Shown: piece by piece, positions 49,755 through 60,809 of the stretch
How positions within the stretch are numbered: the first letter of the stretch is position 1
Layout of the letters: the number at the start of each line of letters is the position of its first letter
NCBI GenBank assembly: GCA_024291935.2
Contig: CM044312.1
Span: 50,536,001 to 50,600,000 of the forward strand
From: Okapia johnstoni
Taxonomy: Eukaryota > Chordata > Mammalia > Artiodactyla > Giraffidae
Reading direction: 5' to 3'
DNA: 64,000 nucleotides
Program-made: the position numbers and the translations under genes
The notes under the pieces: generated by a model
Told to the model about the DNA's origin: nothing
What the model saw: the letters and a program-made list of their open reading frames with translations, nothing else
The model's database searches: none

Positions 49755-50250
49755 GCTGGGGTAGTGGAGACAGACCTGGGTGTAAACCCTGCCCCCTTCA
49801 CATACTGACCCCATGGCTATGGGCAAATCACCAAGCTCTCCAGTCTCCCTCCCTTGACTAGAAAATTAGATGAATGATACCTCTCCATTTGGAATGAGAG
49901 ATGGACTGACTGCTGCTGCTGCTGCTAAGTTGCTTCAGTCATGTCCGATTCTGTGAGACCCCATAGACGGCAGCCCACCAGGCTCCCCCGTCCCTGGGAT
50001 TCTCCAGGCAAGAACACTGGAGTGGGTTGCCATTTCCTTCTCAAATGCACGAAAGTGAAAAGTGAAGGGAAGTCCCTCAGTTGTGTCCGACTCGTAGAAA
50101 CCCCATGGACTGCAGCCTACCAGGCTCCTCCGTCCATGGGATTTTCCAGGCAAGAGTACTGGAGTGGGTTGCCATTGCCTTTTCCAAAAAACTGACTAAC
50201 AATATCTAAAGCACAGCACTCAGAGGATTCAAGAAATGCTACAGTTAAAA
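49755..50250 (+). mobile_element. MIR SINE, split by a Bov-A2 dimer
   Basis: 'acctgggtgtaaaccctgcc', 'ctatgggcaaatcaccaagc' form the MIR front. After the SINE, 'ctaaagcacagcactcagagg' may be its tail. Confidence 0.6.
49911..50185 (-). mobile_element. Bov-A2 dimer SINE, antisense
   Basis: Two Bov-A monomers are joined by the linker 'tgcacgaaagtgaaaagtgaag'. The outer end has the (ctg)n run and the other end gccattgccttttcc. It is the only full dimer in the window. Confidence 0.96.
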
Positions 50251-50289
50251 ATAAAAAGAAGATGCCCTCCATTGACTAATTTCTACCTT

Positions 50290-50919
50290 GCCTTGTTCTA
50301 AAGAGAGTTAAGGCAGCTGGCACATGATAAATATTTGTTGACTGAGTAAATGTGAAAGACAGACTAATGAGCCTGCTCCCCACAGAGAGGCTCAGGGAAC
50401 AAATGAGGAAAAATTGCCTACAGTGAAATTCATTAGGTTGTTTTTAATATCAATGATTTGAATGCCAGCCTTTGCCTAGGAAGGGAAGAAATGAGTCTAG
50501 TGTTTAAATGCAGTCAGGATACTAGGTAACATTTCAAGTAACGTGCAGCTTTTCACTAATTAACATCATTGAACTAGACCTCTTGTTGACCATCCTCAAA
50601 CTCCTGAGTATGAAAGGATTCCTGGATGTTGGGCGGGGAGGGGGCAAGAGAGGACACAGAAGCAGCTAGCAGCCCTGATGATGAATCCTGACTTGGCTAG
50701 AACCTCTCAAATCTTGTGAATCCTTTCCCCAAGAGGCCTGAAAAAGGCAGTGAGTTATAAAACACAAGTCACCTGAAAGTGCTGAATACACACTGTCATG
50801 ACAGTCATGACAAGTGCAGTATATAGAAACCTCCAGAAAAATGACTTTTAAACATGTTTTCATCACAGTGTTGCTTATAGTTAAAACACTGGAATGTTTT
50901 ACGAGGAAGACTGCATTCA
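50290..50919. other. L2 tail and unique sequence
   Basis: 50290-50350 ('aggcagctggcacatgataaatatttgttgactg') is an L2/MIR tail. The remainder is unassigned and has the palindrome ctgtcatgacag near 50794. Confidence 0.45.
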
Positions 50920-51085
50920 ACCGGGGCTCGTCACACATAACTGTGACACAATCACCTGGAAGTTATGTTAAACTGCAAATTCCAAGCCAGCAGGCCTGGC
51001 TGTGGGCAAGATTCCACATTTCTAACAAGCTTCCTAATGAGACAACACTGCTGACCCACAAACCACACTTGGAGTAGCAAGGCCC
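50920..51085. mobile_element. MER5-type element
   Basis: 'acacaatcacctggaagttatg', 'ccacatttctaacaagcttcc' and 'aaaccacacttggagtagc' fit MER5A. Confidence 0.75.
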
Positions 51086-51224
51086 TGCTGACAGGATAAT
51101 AAATGCATACAGGAATAATTTGCACCTGTCGAAAATGATGATACAAATCTTCATATATTCATATAGATAGGCATTTAGGATGTACTGTAAGGCAACAGAG
51201 GAGGTCATCCAACTAAAAACATTT

Positions 51225-51420
51225 CAAAGCAGAGCACAAACAGTATATACAGAAAAATTCTAGTCTATATTCAAATTTTACATGTAAAATAATCTAAAAT
51301 AATACACAGCAAAATCTAACAGTATTTATCTCCAGATGGGGGGCTTTAGAGTGATTTGAATTAATTTGTCTTTTTGTGCAACTGTATTTTCTAATTTTTT
51401 TAACAATAATCAAGTAGTGG
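51225..51420 (+). mobile_element. Old L1 3' end
   Basis: 'aacagtatttatctccagatg', 'gatttgaattaatttgtc' and 'gcaactgtattttctaatttttt' follow the old L1 3' end. Confidence 0.55.
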
Positions 51421-51595
51421 AGGGGACATATGTATACCTGTGGCTGATTTGTGTTGCTGTATGGCAGGGGTCAACACAATATTGTAGAGTAGTTGTCATC
51501 CAATAATTGTATTTTCTTCTCTTACTTCTCAAAAAAATGAGTCTAAAAAAATAAACTCACTGAAGAAATATCTAAAAAAAAATAATAAGTAGCGT
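51421..51595 (+). mobile_element. Artiodactyl L1 3' end
   Basis: 'ggggacatatgtatacctg', 'gttgctgtatggcagggg' and 'gtagttgtcatccaataattg' are the artiodactyl L1 terminus. It sits directly behind the older L1 end. Confidence 0.75.
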
Positions 51596-51597
51596 TT

Positions 51598-51738
51598 GAG
51601 TTGAGAGAGGGAGGGAAAGGAGTGAAGGGAAGGAGGGAGGGATGAAGGAAGGGAGAAGGAAGGAAAGAAAGAAAAGAAGAGAGAAGGAAGCACAGAAAGA
51701 AGGAAGAAAAGAGGGAGAGAGACAGAAGAAGAAGAAAT
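51598..51738. repeat. Polypurine (GGAA/GAAA-rich) tract
   Basis: About 140 nt that are nearly all purine on the plus strand (gggagg, aaggaagg, aagaaag), starting at the end of an L1 tail. Confidence 0.95.
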
Positions 51739-52109
51739 CTTGCAAGAGGGTCTGAGGCCCAGGAGAAGGCTTTCTCACTGATTTTCAGGAAAGAAAATAT
51801 ATACTGGCACAGTCAAGAAAGGAAAGAGATGGAAGACTTCTCAGGAACTCAAACTAATTTCAAATGTGCCCACGCCACCCATCAAGATTCTCCAAAAAGC
51901 CTTTAGAAAATTAGATTGGTTTCCTGGGGCCTGACTTGAGGAAAGAACTTTATACATGAAAACTCAAAACTCCACAAATAAGGAGCTGGTTAGGAACAGT
52001 GGCCAGTGTGCCAACTAGCCTCAAGACGTGAGGCACCCCCTAGCCTGGATGCCATAATCCTTGAGATCCTATTCAACAATCTTCTGGCCTGTGGTAGTGC
52101 ACAGTGCAA
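51739..52109. other. Unique sequence
   Basis: About 370 bp with nothing recognised. Confidence 0.4.
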
Positions 52110-52275
52110 GAGGAACCAGATTTAGATCAGGTGAGATCCAGATCAAATAAATCTTTGCATTTGGCAGAAGTCCCTTAACCTCTCTCTGTCTCCATTTCCT
52201 CATGTGTAAAACAGAGGCTCAGGTGAACTATTCAATGAGATGACCTATGAAAAGTCCCTTCTACAATGCCGACCC
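52110..52275 (+). mobile_element. MIR SINE
   Basis: 'ggcagaagtcccttaacctctctctg' and 'tttcctcatgtgtaaaacagagg' are MIR core. Confidence 0.75.
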
Positions 52276-52600
52276 TCTGGGCAATCTAAACAACTTAGGG
52301 CAGTGCCTCTGGAAGGAATTTTTTTTTAACCTAAGTACATATTGTTGTGCTAAACTGGGCAAACATTCCTTCCTTTGAATGAGTGTGTAGAAGGATAAAA
52401 TGCTATGAAATTCTAGAGTAGATAAAGAAGAGGCACCATTTTTAAAGAAATATGTATGAGAAAAAAGTTTAAAAATATGATTTTTTACTCAGGAACATGA
52501 TCATTTCTGAAATAGGAATCATATTATGAAATGAGTCATTTTCATCAGAAGGAAATCCATGACCTTGGAGGAAGTTATGGTATCAGATTAGTTGCATACG
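52276..52600. other. Unique AT-rich sequence
   Basis: About 325 bp with nothing recognised. Confidence 0.4.
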
Positions 52601-52823
52601 TGTGCACATGCTCAGTTGCTTCAGTCATGTCCAACCCTTTGCGACCCTGTGGCCTATAGCCCACCAGGCTCCTCTGTCCATGGGATTCTCCAGGCAAGAA
52701 TATTGGAATGGGTTGTCATGCCCTCCTCCAGAGAATCTTCCCAACCTAGGGATCGAATCTGCATCTCTTGCATCTCCTGCATTAGCAGGCATATTCTTTA
52801 CTGCTGAGCCACCAGGGAAGCCC
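52601..52823 (-). mobile_element. Bov-tA SINE, full length, antisense
   Basis: It runs from tgtgcacatgctcagttgc to gagccaccagggaagccc. Flanks agattagttgca / tagttagttgca resemble each other. Confidence 0.95.
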
Positions 52824-53261
52824 ATCATATTAGTTAGTTGCACTTAAATAAATTACTTGTGAAAATTTGGAAAATTAACTTATGGACAAATAGGCAAAAC
52901 AGGAAGAGACTGGCACACTTGTCTCAGGTTCTGCACCATCCTTTTCTGACTTGACAATAGGGCCTCTAGCTTAGGATGATGATAAATGGGAAAATGCTTG
53001 CAAAGGAAGTGAATGCCAGTCAGAGGAGCAGCCTCATGTGGTCTTTCTAGCTCCACCTTGGAGAACACCTGGGGAGGCATCTGGGAGGGCTCTCTGTTGA
53101 AAACAAAGAATGAAGTGATGAAGGGAAGAATCTGAGGCCATAAACTGGGCCTCCTTTCTGATGAACTTTTGGGATACTGAAGACCTGCTATTTCTTTCAT
53201 GGGTTTAGTTGCAACAAGTACCTATAAATCACCTCCACTTTGTCTCACCTGTTCACCCCAG

Positions 53262-53318
53262 TAGCATCTCAGCCTTGGAGGGACCTTGCCTGAGAAGTGA
53301 AGATGCTCATTAGCTTTG
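53262..53318 (+). other. Candidate noncoding exon (prediction)
   Basis: Plus strand: acceptor tgtctcacctgttcaccccag, 57 nt, then donor tttggtgagtag. All three frames contain a stop, so it could only be part of a noncoding RNA or an untranslated region. Chance is a fair alternative. Confidence 0.18.
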
Positions 53319-53827
53319 GTGAGTAGATTGGAGAGTGTAGCCATGGAGCATCCTGAGACTTAGCCAGATCTCCCTGCCCTTTGTGATCAGCCAGGAGGAT
53401 GGAGACGAGCCAGATGTGTTCAAAAGAGCAGTGGACCAGGAGTGATAAGAAAGCATGTGGAGCAAGGTGAGACCCAATGAGACTCATAACCCAGCTTGAC
53501 TGACCTGTGCTAGGGGATGCAGCCAGACTAAGAAGTGACTAAATTCTCACACATCCAGCACAAAGATTCCAAACACCCCATCAGACCAGATCATACCAAT
53601 AGATCCCCACCTGTTTCACAAGGAAATTTCAGAAAATAAGTTACTTCACATTGAACCAACGAAAATGTGATTCTATTTTTAAGTAAATTCTGAAAATTCT
53701 AAACACTTATTTGCACAAATCAATAGAGTCCCAAGATCAAAGTGTATTGCCTGCGGTGAGATTTATTGCATAGCAAAAACCTTGACATTTCAACCAGCAA
53801 ACTATTCAGAGTTAGGTCGCCTGTGTC

Positions 53828-53855
53828 AGATACTCTTGGTTGTCTAAGAGTATCT
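53828..53855. repeat. Perfect 10-bp inverted repeat
   Basis: agatactctt and aagagtatct are separated by 8 nt. Confidence 0.95.
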
Positions 53856-53859
53856 CCCT

Positions 53860-54110
53860 TTAAAGATTAGCCAACAGAATCCTGACTACATTTGGGTGCA
53901 ATGGACCCAGTTCATGGAATGACTCATGACTGGTCTCATGATTGGTCTAAGTGAACAAAGACAACTCCCTTCTACTAAGCCAGTGATGAGTCTAAGAATG
54001 TGCATATGACCCAGTTCTAGCCAAAGAGATAAAAGGGGATAACTGCTGAGGCAGCCTTCATATTAACTGATGAGCTGGAAAACAAAAGCTGTGAATTGAA
54101 AAGCTATTCT
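53860..54110 (+). mobile_element. Ancient interspersed repeat, family unresolved
   Basis: 'gcatatgacccagttctagcc' and 'gagataaaaggggataactg' resemble an old repeat of the same general kind as 48001-48390. Confidence 0.3.
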
Positions 54111-54112
54111 AG

Positions 54113-54288
54113 GGACTTCCCTGGTGGTTCAGTAGCTAAGACTCCAAGCTCCCAATGTAGGGGGCCAGGATTTTATTCCTGGTCAGGGAACAAGATACCA
54201 CATACCCCAACTGAAACATCCTGCATGCCCGTACTAAAGATCCCACATGCTGCACCTAACACCCGGTTCAGCCAAATAAATAAATACC
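54113..54288 (+). mobile_element. CHR-type SINE
   Basis: It runs from gggacttccctggtggttcag through 'ggccaggattttattcctgg' to 'cagccaaataaataaatacc'. Confidence 0.93.
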
Positions 54289-54746
54289 ATTGGGTATATA
54301 TGTCAAATCTAACAATGTAAAAGAATACATTTGGTAAAAGAAGTCAGGTCCATGCTATAACTTTAAGTGCTTATTAAGCATTTATCATATGCTAAGTTAA
54401 CCCTTTAATATTAGATATAGAATAATTAACCAGCAACCTCTGCAGCATCAGCCTCAAGATGGAGATGGGGGGTGTCAGGTTATTAAACAGGAAATGTCTT
54501 CACACCTGGCAATGGAGACATCTACTTCAGCTTGGAGCTACCCAAGGAGTGACTCTTCCAGCACAGCATTCAAATAGTTGCAAAAAGAACAGTAGTTGCA
54601 GTAGCAGCAATGATAGACATAGGGCAAAGAGTGCCCAATCAGAGGCTGATAATGCAGAACCTGCCATATTTCCTACCAGGGAAGTAGGCAGCCAGTATTT
54701 TGCAAAATAAATTAGAGGAAAACAAAAAAAATTAATTGATAAAGTC
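54289..54746. other. Unique sequence
   Basis: About 460 bp with nothing recognised. An 83-codon plus-strand frame from an ATG at 54459 gives an unrecognised, serine-rich peptide. Confidence 0.4.
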
Positions 54747-54756
54747 ATGTGCTTTG

Positions 54757-54966
54757 CATGTATGTGTGCTCAGTCATTCAATTATGTCCAACTCTTTGTG
54801 ACCCTATGGAGCCTCTGTCTATGGGATTTTGCTGACAAGGAAACTGGAGTGGGTTGCCTTTTCCTCCTTCATGGGATCTTCCCAACCCAGGGATTGAACT
54901 TACGTTTCCTGTGTCTCCCATCCTGGCAGGCAGATTCTTTGCCACTGAGCCACCTGGGGATTCCCC
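54757..54966 (-). mobile_element. Bov-tA SINE, antisense
   Basis: It runs from catgtatgtgtgctcagtc to gagccacctggggattccc. Flanks atgtgctttg / ttgtgctttg differ by one base. Confidence 0.94.
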
Positions 54967-54976
54967 TTGTGCTTTG

Positions 54977-56319
54977 AGTCAATGTATAAACATAAACCAA
55001 GAACTTCCTGTAATTACAATAGTTGTGAAAGTATGCTGCGGCTACAGCAAAGGACAGACATCATCCCACAACTATTTCCTTAGCCACAGTAGACACAGAG
55101 TGAGAAGTGAAACTCAAGTTTCAAAATCCACTGGGTCCTCACATTTGTTTGACAGTAAGACAGAATTCACTTTAGGGTTCAATTGACTGGAGAGCATAGT
55201 GATGATCAAAGCAGGACACCCTTGAGAATCAGAGGATGAAGTCTGAATTTTGCCTTCAAAGGCTAGTACAACCAATCTGTGGAGGCACTGCAGCCAAAGT
55301 AGTGTCTGTAGTCAGCATGAAGCCGAATGATTTGTTAACAAAATCAGTCGTGTAGATACCATCACTGTGGTGGCACAGAAATCAAATATGAAAGATGCCA
55401 CAAATCTAAAACCACTGATTCCTAGTATCATCATTTCACTGGCTTCCTGAGAATAATGTACTTAGAAAATCAACTCCTGCTTTCCTCATTTCCAGAGATC
55501 TCAAAACATGACCCGAGCACTATTCTCACTATAGAAGAGGGGAATGGAGGGTTGCATAGTGATGAACATACACCAAAGAACAATAGGAAGGCTTAAGGTT
55601 AAATCTTAAGAGCGTTTTAGAAAAGAAGATACTTAAAAACATCTAGCACAATGTCTCAAATATTTTTAGCAGTAAATCTTTTATTCAAATCAAATTTTAC
55701 ACAGAACCCCAATATGGATATAATGGTATATACTTATAGTAATTTTATTTAGAAGTGGAAACTTTTATATTTATTGTAAAGTAGGCAAACAAGATCAACT
55801 AGATGCTATTTCATTTGGATGTGAAACTTTCAAACTGGGAGTTAAGAATGATGGTTGCGTGTTATGTCCAGTTTAGCATCCAATGTATTTCTCTGCCATA
55901 TACTGGTTATACAGGATCCAAAAAAAATGGTTAGTATTGATAAGTATAAACAAACTGGAGGAGCTCTGCTATTCACACTGTAAACTCAAATAAGTTGAAA
56001 TAATAGAAAAAGCTTCATTCCAGGTTCCACTAGAAAAGCAACTAATCTTGCAACATAAATTAACATGTTTACAACTGCTAATATGTTCAAGAAAATTGGT
56101 ATATTTGGGTAAAAACATCCAGCAAGTTCACTGACATAATGATATGATACCTAATCATGTTCACTTAGTGAAACCCTATAATTGTTGACAAACAACCATC
56201 AAGTTGGGAAACATTAATTATGAACTGCAAGATAGCCAATTTGTGAAAATGAAACATATTTTCACTTACTTGGGGCATAAATGGCTATTATGAAAGTAGA
56301 AAACTGTATTATAATAATG
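54977..56319. other. Unique sequence
   Basis: About 1.3 kb, AT-rich in its second half, with no repeat I can name and no convincing exon. Confidence 0.4.
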
Positions 56320-56480
56320 TACTCATAATATCAACAATAGCTAGATTTATTGATCACAATGTTTTGTACCAAGCAGTTCTAACCCTTTCTATTTATTACC
56401 TCTTTAATTTTCACTGCAACCCTAAGAAATAGATACTATTACTAGCCCTCTTTTACAGCAACAAACATTAAGCCAAAATC
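56320..56480 (-). mobile_element. MIR SINE, antisense
   Basis: 'taccaagcagttctaaccc', 'tttcactgcaaccctaag' and 'actagccctcttttacag' fit antisense MIR. Confidence 0.7.
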
Positions 56481-56724
56481 CAGAAATTAAATATTAGAAC
56501 TGACAAAAACAAGTATAAACCAGACTTAAATGAACATGTGTCTTTTCCTATCTAGACATTCATTGGTATCTACCCACTAGTCAAAAAACAAGATAGAGAA
56601 AAAGCTTAAACATCTTAAACATATCATCTTCAGCTCTTCTGTTGACACAGATGAGAAAAGACAAAACAAAAGCAAAAAGACATTAAATGATAGAGTTAGG
56701 GTTAAATGGAACCTCAGGATCTAG

Positions 56725-57053
56725 TGTGCCTCCCCGGTAGTTCAGACGGTAAAGAATCTGCCTGCAGTGCAGGAGACCCAGATTCGATCCCTGGGACAGG
56801 AAGATCCCCTGGAGAAGGGAATCGCTACCCACTCCAGTATTCTTTGGAGAAGGAAATGGCAACCCACTCCAGTATCCTTGCCTGGAGAATTCCATGGACA
56901 GAGGAGCCTGGTGGGCTGCAGTCCATGGGGTCTCAAAGAGACATGACTGAGTGACTAACACCAGTATTCTTGCCTGGAAAAACCCATGGACAGAGTAGCC
57001 TGGCACGCTACAGTCCGTAGGTTGTAAAGAGTCGGACACAACCGAATGACTAA
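56725..57053 (+). mobile_element. Bov-tA SINE carrying a nested Bov-A SINE
   Basis: The host runs from tgtgcctccccggtagttcag to cgaatgactaac and has a perfect 12-bp duplication, ctcaggatctag, at 56713-56724 and 57054-57065. Its body is broken at 'ccagtattctt' by the nested copy at 56845-56960. Confidence 0.96.
56845..56960 (+). mobile_element. Bov-A SINE, 5'-truncated, nested in Bov-tA
   Basis: It runs from tggagaaggaaatggcaac to gactgagtgactaaca. A perfect 11-bp duplication, ccagtattctt, flanks it at 56834-56844 and 56961-56971, which shows insertion rather than unequal exchange. Confidence 0.93.
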
Positions 57054-57111
57054 CTCAGGATCTAGGAGGAGGGCCGAGTAGCTACAGGAAAGGCAGCTAT
57101 TTTGAGAGAAG

Positions 57112-57345
57112 TGTGATGGTTAGGAGTTGGGGCCCCAAAGCCAAAAAGCCTGGATTTCTACCTGGGCTCTCCGACTTGTAAGCTCTGAGATTTTAAGCAA
57201 ATTGATTGACATTTCTATGGGAATAATACTAATAAATAACAACTATCTCACAAGGTCGTGTGGATTAAATGAGCTACTACATATGAAGCCTTAACATGGT
57301 TCCTGACCCACAAGAATCACTCAACAACACCAGTTACCACTATCA
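57112..57345 (+). mobile_element. MIR SINE, near full length
   Basis: 'gttaggagttggggccccaaag', 'cctggatttctacctgggctc' and 'gtgtggattaaatgagctac' follow MIR. Confidence 0.85.
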
Positions 57346-57767
57346 GCTCCACTAGAGAAAGAAAGAGCTGGAAAATGAGGCTTTGGTTAGCACAGAAAGA
57401 TAAGAAGATAGAAGCCAAAATCCTGGTTTCTATAAAGCAATTGTTCACTATTTTGCTCCTAGATACATTTTTAAAAAAAAATATCACTACACTCCACATC
57501 ACTTAAAAACTGCATCTATGCTGGGTTTTCCCACAATGAGCAACATATGACACTATGCAGATTTAAATAGCTATCTTTTTTAATTTTCTAGAAACCTCAC
57601 TTTTACAAAGTCTTCATAAATTGTCAAGAGGCATTTTAAAAGTTTTGCACTAGTCTTAGAAAATCAACTTTGATGCTTCTGGCCCCAAATAGTAGAAAGT
57701 TATATTTTCATAATCTCTTCAGTGTAGTAGGTTTTTTAAAATATGAACCAAAAATAGAAAAAAAATG
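57346..57767. other. Unique AT-rich sequence
   Basis: About 420 bp with nothing recognised. Confidence 0.4.
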
Positions 57768-57947
57768 TTCTTTTTTTTTTTTCTTTTGAGGCTGACTTTT
57801 TTTTCCGGCTGTGCTGGGACAGGGTTGTGGCATACAGGTTTAGTTGCTCCATGGCCCGTGGGATCTTAGTTCCCCAACTAGGGATCAAACTCACGTCCCC
57901 AGCATTGGAATCTGGATTCTCAACCACTAGACCACCAGGGAAGTCCC
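57768..57947 (-). mobile_element. CHR-type SINE, antisense
   Basis: It ends in ccaccagggaagtccc and has 'gggatcttagttccccaactagggatc'. The reversed poly(A) tail is at the left. Confidence 0.94.
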
Positions 57948-58059
57948 ACTGAATGGTTTATTTTTAAATTTAAACTCTGAACATCAAGCAAGGTTAAAAG
58001 GCATATTTACAAACAGTGAAATTTACAGCAATATCATCAAAGTCTAATAGCCTTAATAA

Positions 58060-58990
58060 ATAAAAAAATTTACATAAATTAGAGAACTCTCCAATAGAAA
58101 AACAGGTATGCTATTTATAAAAGAAATACAGATGTGATTTATAAAAGAAATAAGATGAGAAATAAAGATCAAATTCACTAATAAATAAACAGTAGAGTTA
58201 TATGCTATTTTTGACCTACCAAATTACAACTTTTTTAAAGATTGAGAGCCAATATAAAGGTCAACAGGGAAAGTCATACTTACGTGTGGAATTGTGGCTC
58301 AGCTGGTAAAGAATCCACCTGCAATGCAGGAAACCTGGATTCAATCCCTGGGTTGGGAAGAGTCCCCGGAGAAGGGAAAGGCTACCCACTCCAGTATCCT
58401 GGCCTGGAGAATTCCATGGACTGTATAGCCCATGGGGTAGAAAAGAGCTGGACACAACTGAGTGACTTTCACTTTCAACACTAGAGAAGTAGAATGTGTA
58501 TTTCAAATGCTTCAAAAATATTAAACACTTTCAACTCAACAACTTTCTTCTTAGAATTTATCCTAAGGCAAAAAAGCTTTACAAAGATGTAAAAATGAGC
58601 AGTAGTCTCCGAGCGAGCGAGAAAGCAGAAAGACCTTAAACGTCAAACGGTGCAGGTCAGCTGTGTAAATCATGGCATCATAAAAACCTCTGCCGATGAA
58701 GACTACTGATATGGAATGACATTAATTATACATTGTCAGGTAGGAGGAAAAAAGTAAACAACAATACAATAATGGACCCGTATTTGAAAAAACAATAATG
58801 AATTGTTCATATGGGTTAAAACTCAAGCAGAAAAAGACAAATTTCTCAAAATGTTAACAGTAATTCTCATGCATGTTGATATTACAGGTAGGATTTTGTG
58901 TTTTCTTTGCCAATCTTTATTTTATAAATTTTTCTGCAGTCAACATGTACAACTTACATAAAAATTGTTGTAGTAATAACATGATGAAAA
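58060..58990 (+). mobile_element. Old L1 3' end, split by a Bov-tA SINE
   Basis: 'ccaatagaaaaacaggtatgc', 'acctaccaaattacaac', then after the SINE 'gaatttatcctaaggcaaaaaag', 'caaaatgttaacagtaattctc' and 'cagtcaacatgtacaac' follow the L1 ORF2 terminus and 3' UTR in order. Confidence 0.75.
58285..58478 (+). mobile_element. Bov-tA SINE inside L1
   Basis: It runs from tgtggaattgtggctcagc to gagtgactttcactttc. Confidence 0.94.
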
Positions 58991-59689
58991 TCTTTAAGCA
59001 TTTTTCTCCTTTCCAAGAGCATTAATATACTAGTTCTTTTTCTCCTTATCATGGAAGAAAGCACCATGGATTCCCATTAATGGAAAAAGACGTGGCTTGC
59101 CATCACCCTGAGGGACACTTTCAGTGGGATGATTACAGCTGCTATGACAACAAGGGGAGGATGTGATGTCACATAATGATCCAGTGACTGCAACATCCCT
59201 GTCCCAATGCAGCGCTCTCACTGCCAGCTGGAAATCCAGCAGAGACCTCATTAAGAGCATCTGTTTGGTAATTACTACAAGTTTCCCTTCATCATGCATC
59301 CAACTCTGAAGACAGCCCTACCACAGAACTCCCAACTCCTGATTCACAGACAGCCTAACCTCCCCCTTCTATAGAGCTCAGACTGTCGCCACCAGAGATC
59401 CCGGGTCAAGTGTTGGCACAGTCAGGCGACTTCAATCAACAGGGACCAGGAGGGAAGAAGCAGTCAGAGGACTTTTCACTGAAGCAGACATAAGGTCTCA
59501 AGGTGTTTGACTAAGGGACCTTATACTGCATCTCCCTAGAATATTTAAATATTGTCATTATCATTAGAAAAAAACCTACACCTCTAACCCACAGAAAGTA
59601 AGAGCAAATAGCAGTGATTACACAGCAAGCCAGATAATCAAGTGTAATATGAAAATGCATAATGAATTCTTCCACAATAAATATGAAAT
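58991..59689. other. Unique sequence; possible conserved noncoding element
   Basis: About 700 bp with no repeat recognised. 59040-59310 has gtgatgtcacataatg (CRE-like) and ttggtaattactac and keeps unusual sequence complexity. An 89-codon minus-strand frame from an ATG at 59299 to 59030 is not recognised. The palindrome aatatttaaatatt is at 59540-59553. Confidence 0.35.
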
Positions 59690-59831
59690 CTCAAGACCCT
59701 GTTCACACAGTGCCTTGCACAGAGTAGCAGCAAACTGCCATAATGGAAAGAGCTGGGCAGACTGGGTTTCAAGTCCCAGCCCTGTTACTTAATCTCCCAA
59801 GCCTCAGTTTCTTCATCTGTAAACTGAGAAT

Positions 59832-60049
59832 GCATGCTCAATCACTACAGTTGTTTCAAACTCTGTGACCCTATGCGACCCTATAGCCCACCAGGCTGCT
59901 CTGTCCATGGGATTCTCCAGGCAAGAATACTGGAGTGGGTTGCCCTGTCCTCCTCCAGGGGATCTTCCCGACCCAGGGATCAAACTCACGTCTCCTACGA
60001 CTCCTGCATTGTTGACAGCATTGTTTACCCTTGAGCCACAGGGAAGCCC
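59832..60049 (-). mobile_element. Bov-tA SINE, antisense, inside MIR
   Basis: It runs from gcatgctcaatcactacag to gagccacagggaagccc. A perfect 11-bp duplication, aaactgagaat, stands at 59821-59831 and 60050-60060. Confidence 0.96.
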
Positions 60050-60097
60050 AAACTGAGAATAACAATTAGTAAAAGGAGTTGTTGAAATATATGATGA

Positions 60098-60245
60098 CCT
60101 AAATGGGAAGGAAATCCAAAAAAGGCAGGATATACATATACATATACATATACAAATGGCTGATTCACTTTGCTGTACAGTAGAAACTAACATAATGTAA
60201 AGCAACCACACTCCAATAAAAAATAATTTAAAAAATAAAAACAAA
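60098..60245 (+). mobile_element. Artiodactyl L1 3' end inside MIR
   Basis: 'atacatatacatatac', 'tgattcactttgctgtacagtag' and 'ccacactccaataaaaaat' are the L1 terminus. Confidence 0.85.
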
Positions 60246-60340
60246 ATCTTTTCTTGGATTTGGGGGAAAAAAAGAAGATTAAATATAAGGCTCTGAGCCT
60301 AGTGTGTGGTACTGAAAAAAAGTTAGTTCCCCTAAAGAAA

Positions 60341-60574
60341 AAAGTTCACAGAAAACCAAATGGATAGGTCAATGAAGTAATTGGTCTTGATTGAACCAAT
60401 GTCCAAGTCTCCTCAAGGGCCTCTCTCTCTGGCCAGTCCTACTGCTAAACCATTCACAGTGTGCACACGTGCTCAGTCACTAATTACAAGCACATATTAT
60501 GTTGTTCTTACACATACATTTTCTCTGCCTACAGTTTTCCCAAGATTTCTCCCCTGCTCATCCCATCCTGAACC
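60341..60574. other. Unique sequence
   Basis: About 230 bp with nothing recognised, apart from a SINE-tail-like gtgcacacgtgctcagtcac. Confidence 0.35.
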
Positions 60575-60745
60575 TCAACCAGTTCAGAGATTCCCAAGCA
60601 AAGCCACACATCAGAGTTACTTAGACAGCTTTCTGAAAATGCACACTCCCAGGCCCCACTCCGTTACTATAGAATCAGAATCTCCAAAGCATGGGGCCCA
60701 GAAATCTTTAACAAGCTCCTCATTTGGTTTACATGCAGCCAGCCC
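60575..60745. mobile_element. MER5-type element
   Basis: 'cagttcagagattcccaag', 'tagaatcagaatctccaaagc' and 'aatctttaacaagctcctc' fit MER5A1. Confidence 0.75.
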
Positions 60746-60809
60746 TGCCCCTGTAACAAGTGAAAACCAGGTAGCTAATTCCTACTTCTATAAAGCTTGG
60801 TTTAAGGAC

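Larger units (their letters stand above)
52824..53859. other. Unique sequence
   Basis: About 1 kb with no repeat recognised. It holds the noncoding exon-like segment at 53262-53318 and the hairpin at 53828-53855. Confidence 0.45.
59740..60340 (+). mobile_element. MIR SINE split by a Bov-tA SINE and an L1 end
   Basis: 'gggcagactgggtttcaagtccc', 'gcctcagtttcttcatctgtaaactgag' is the front. 'gattaaatataaggctctgagcc' after the L1 piece is the tail. Confidence 0.8.
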
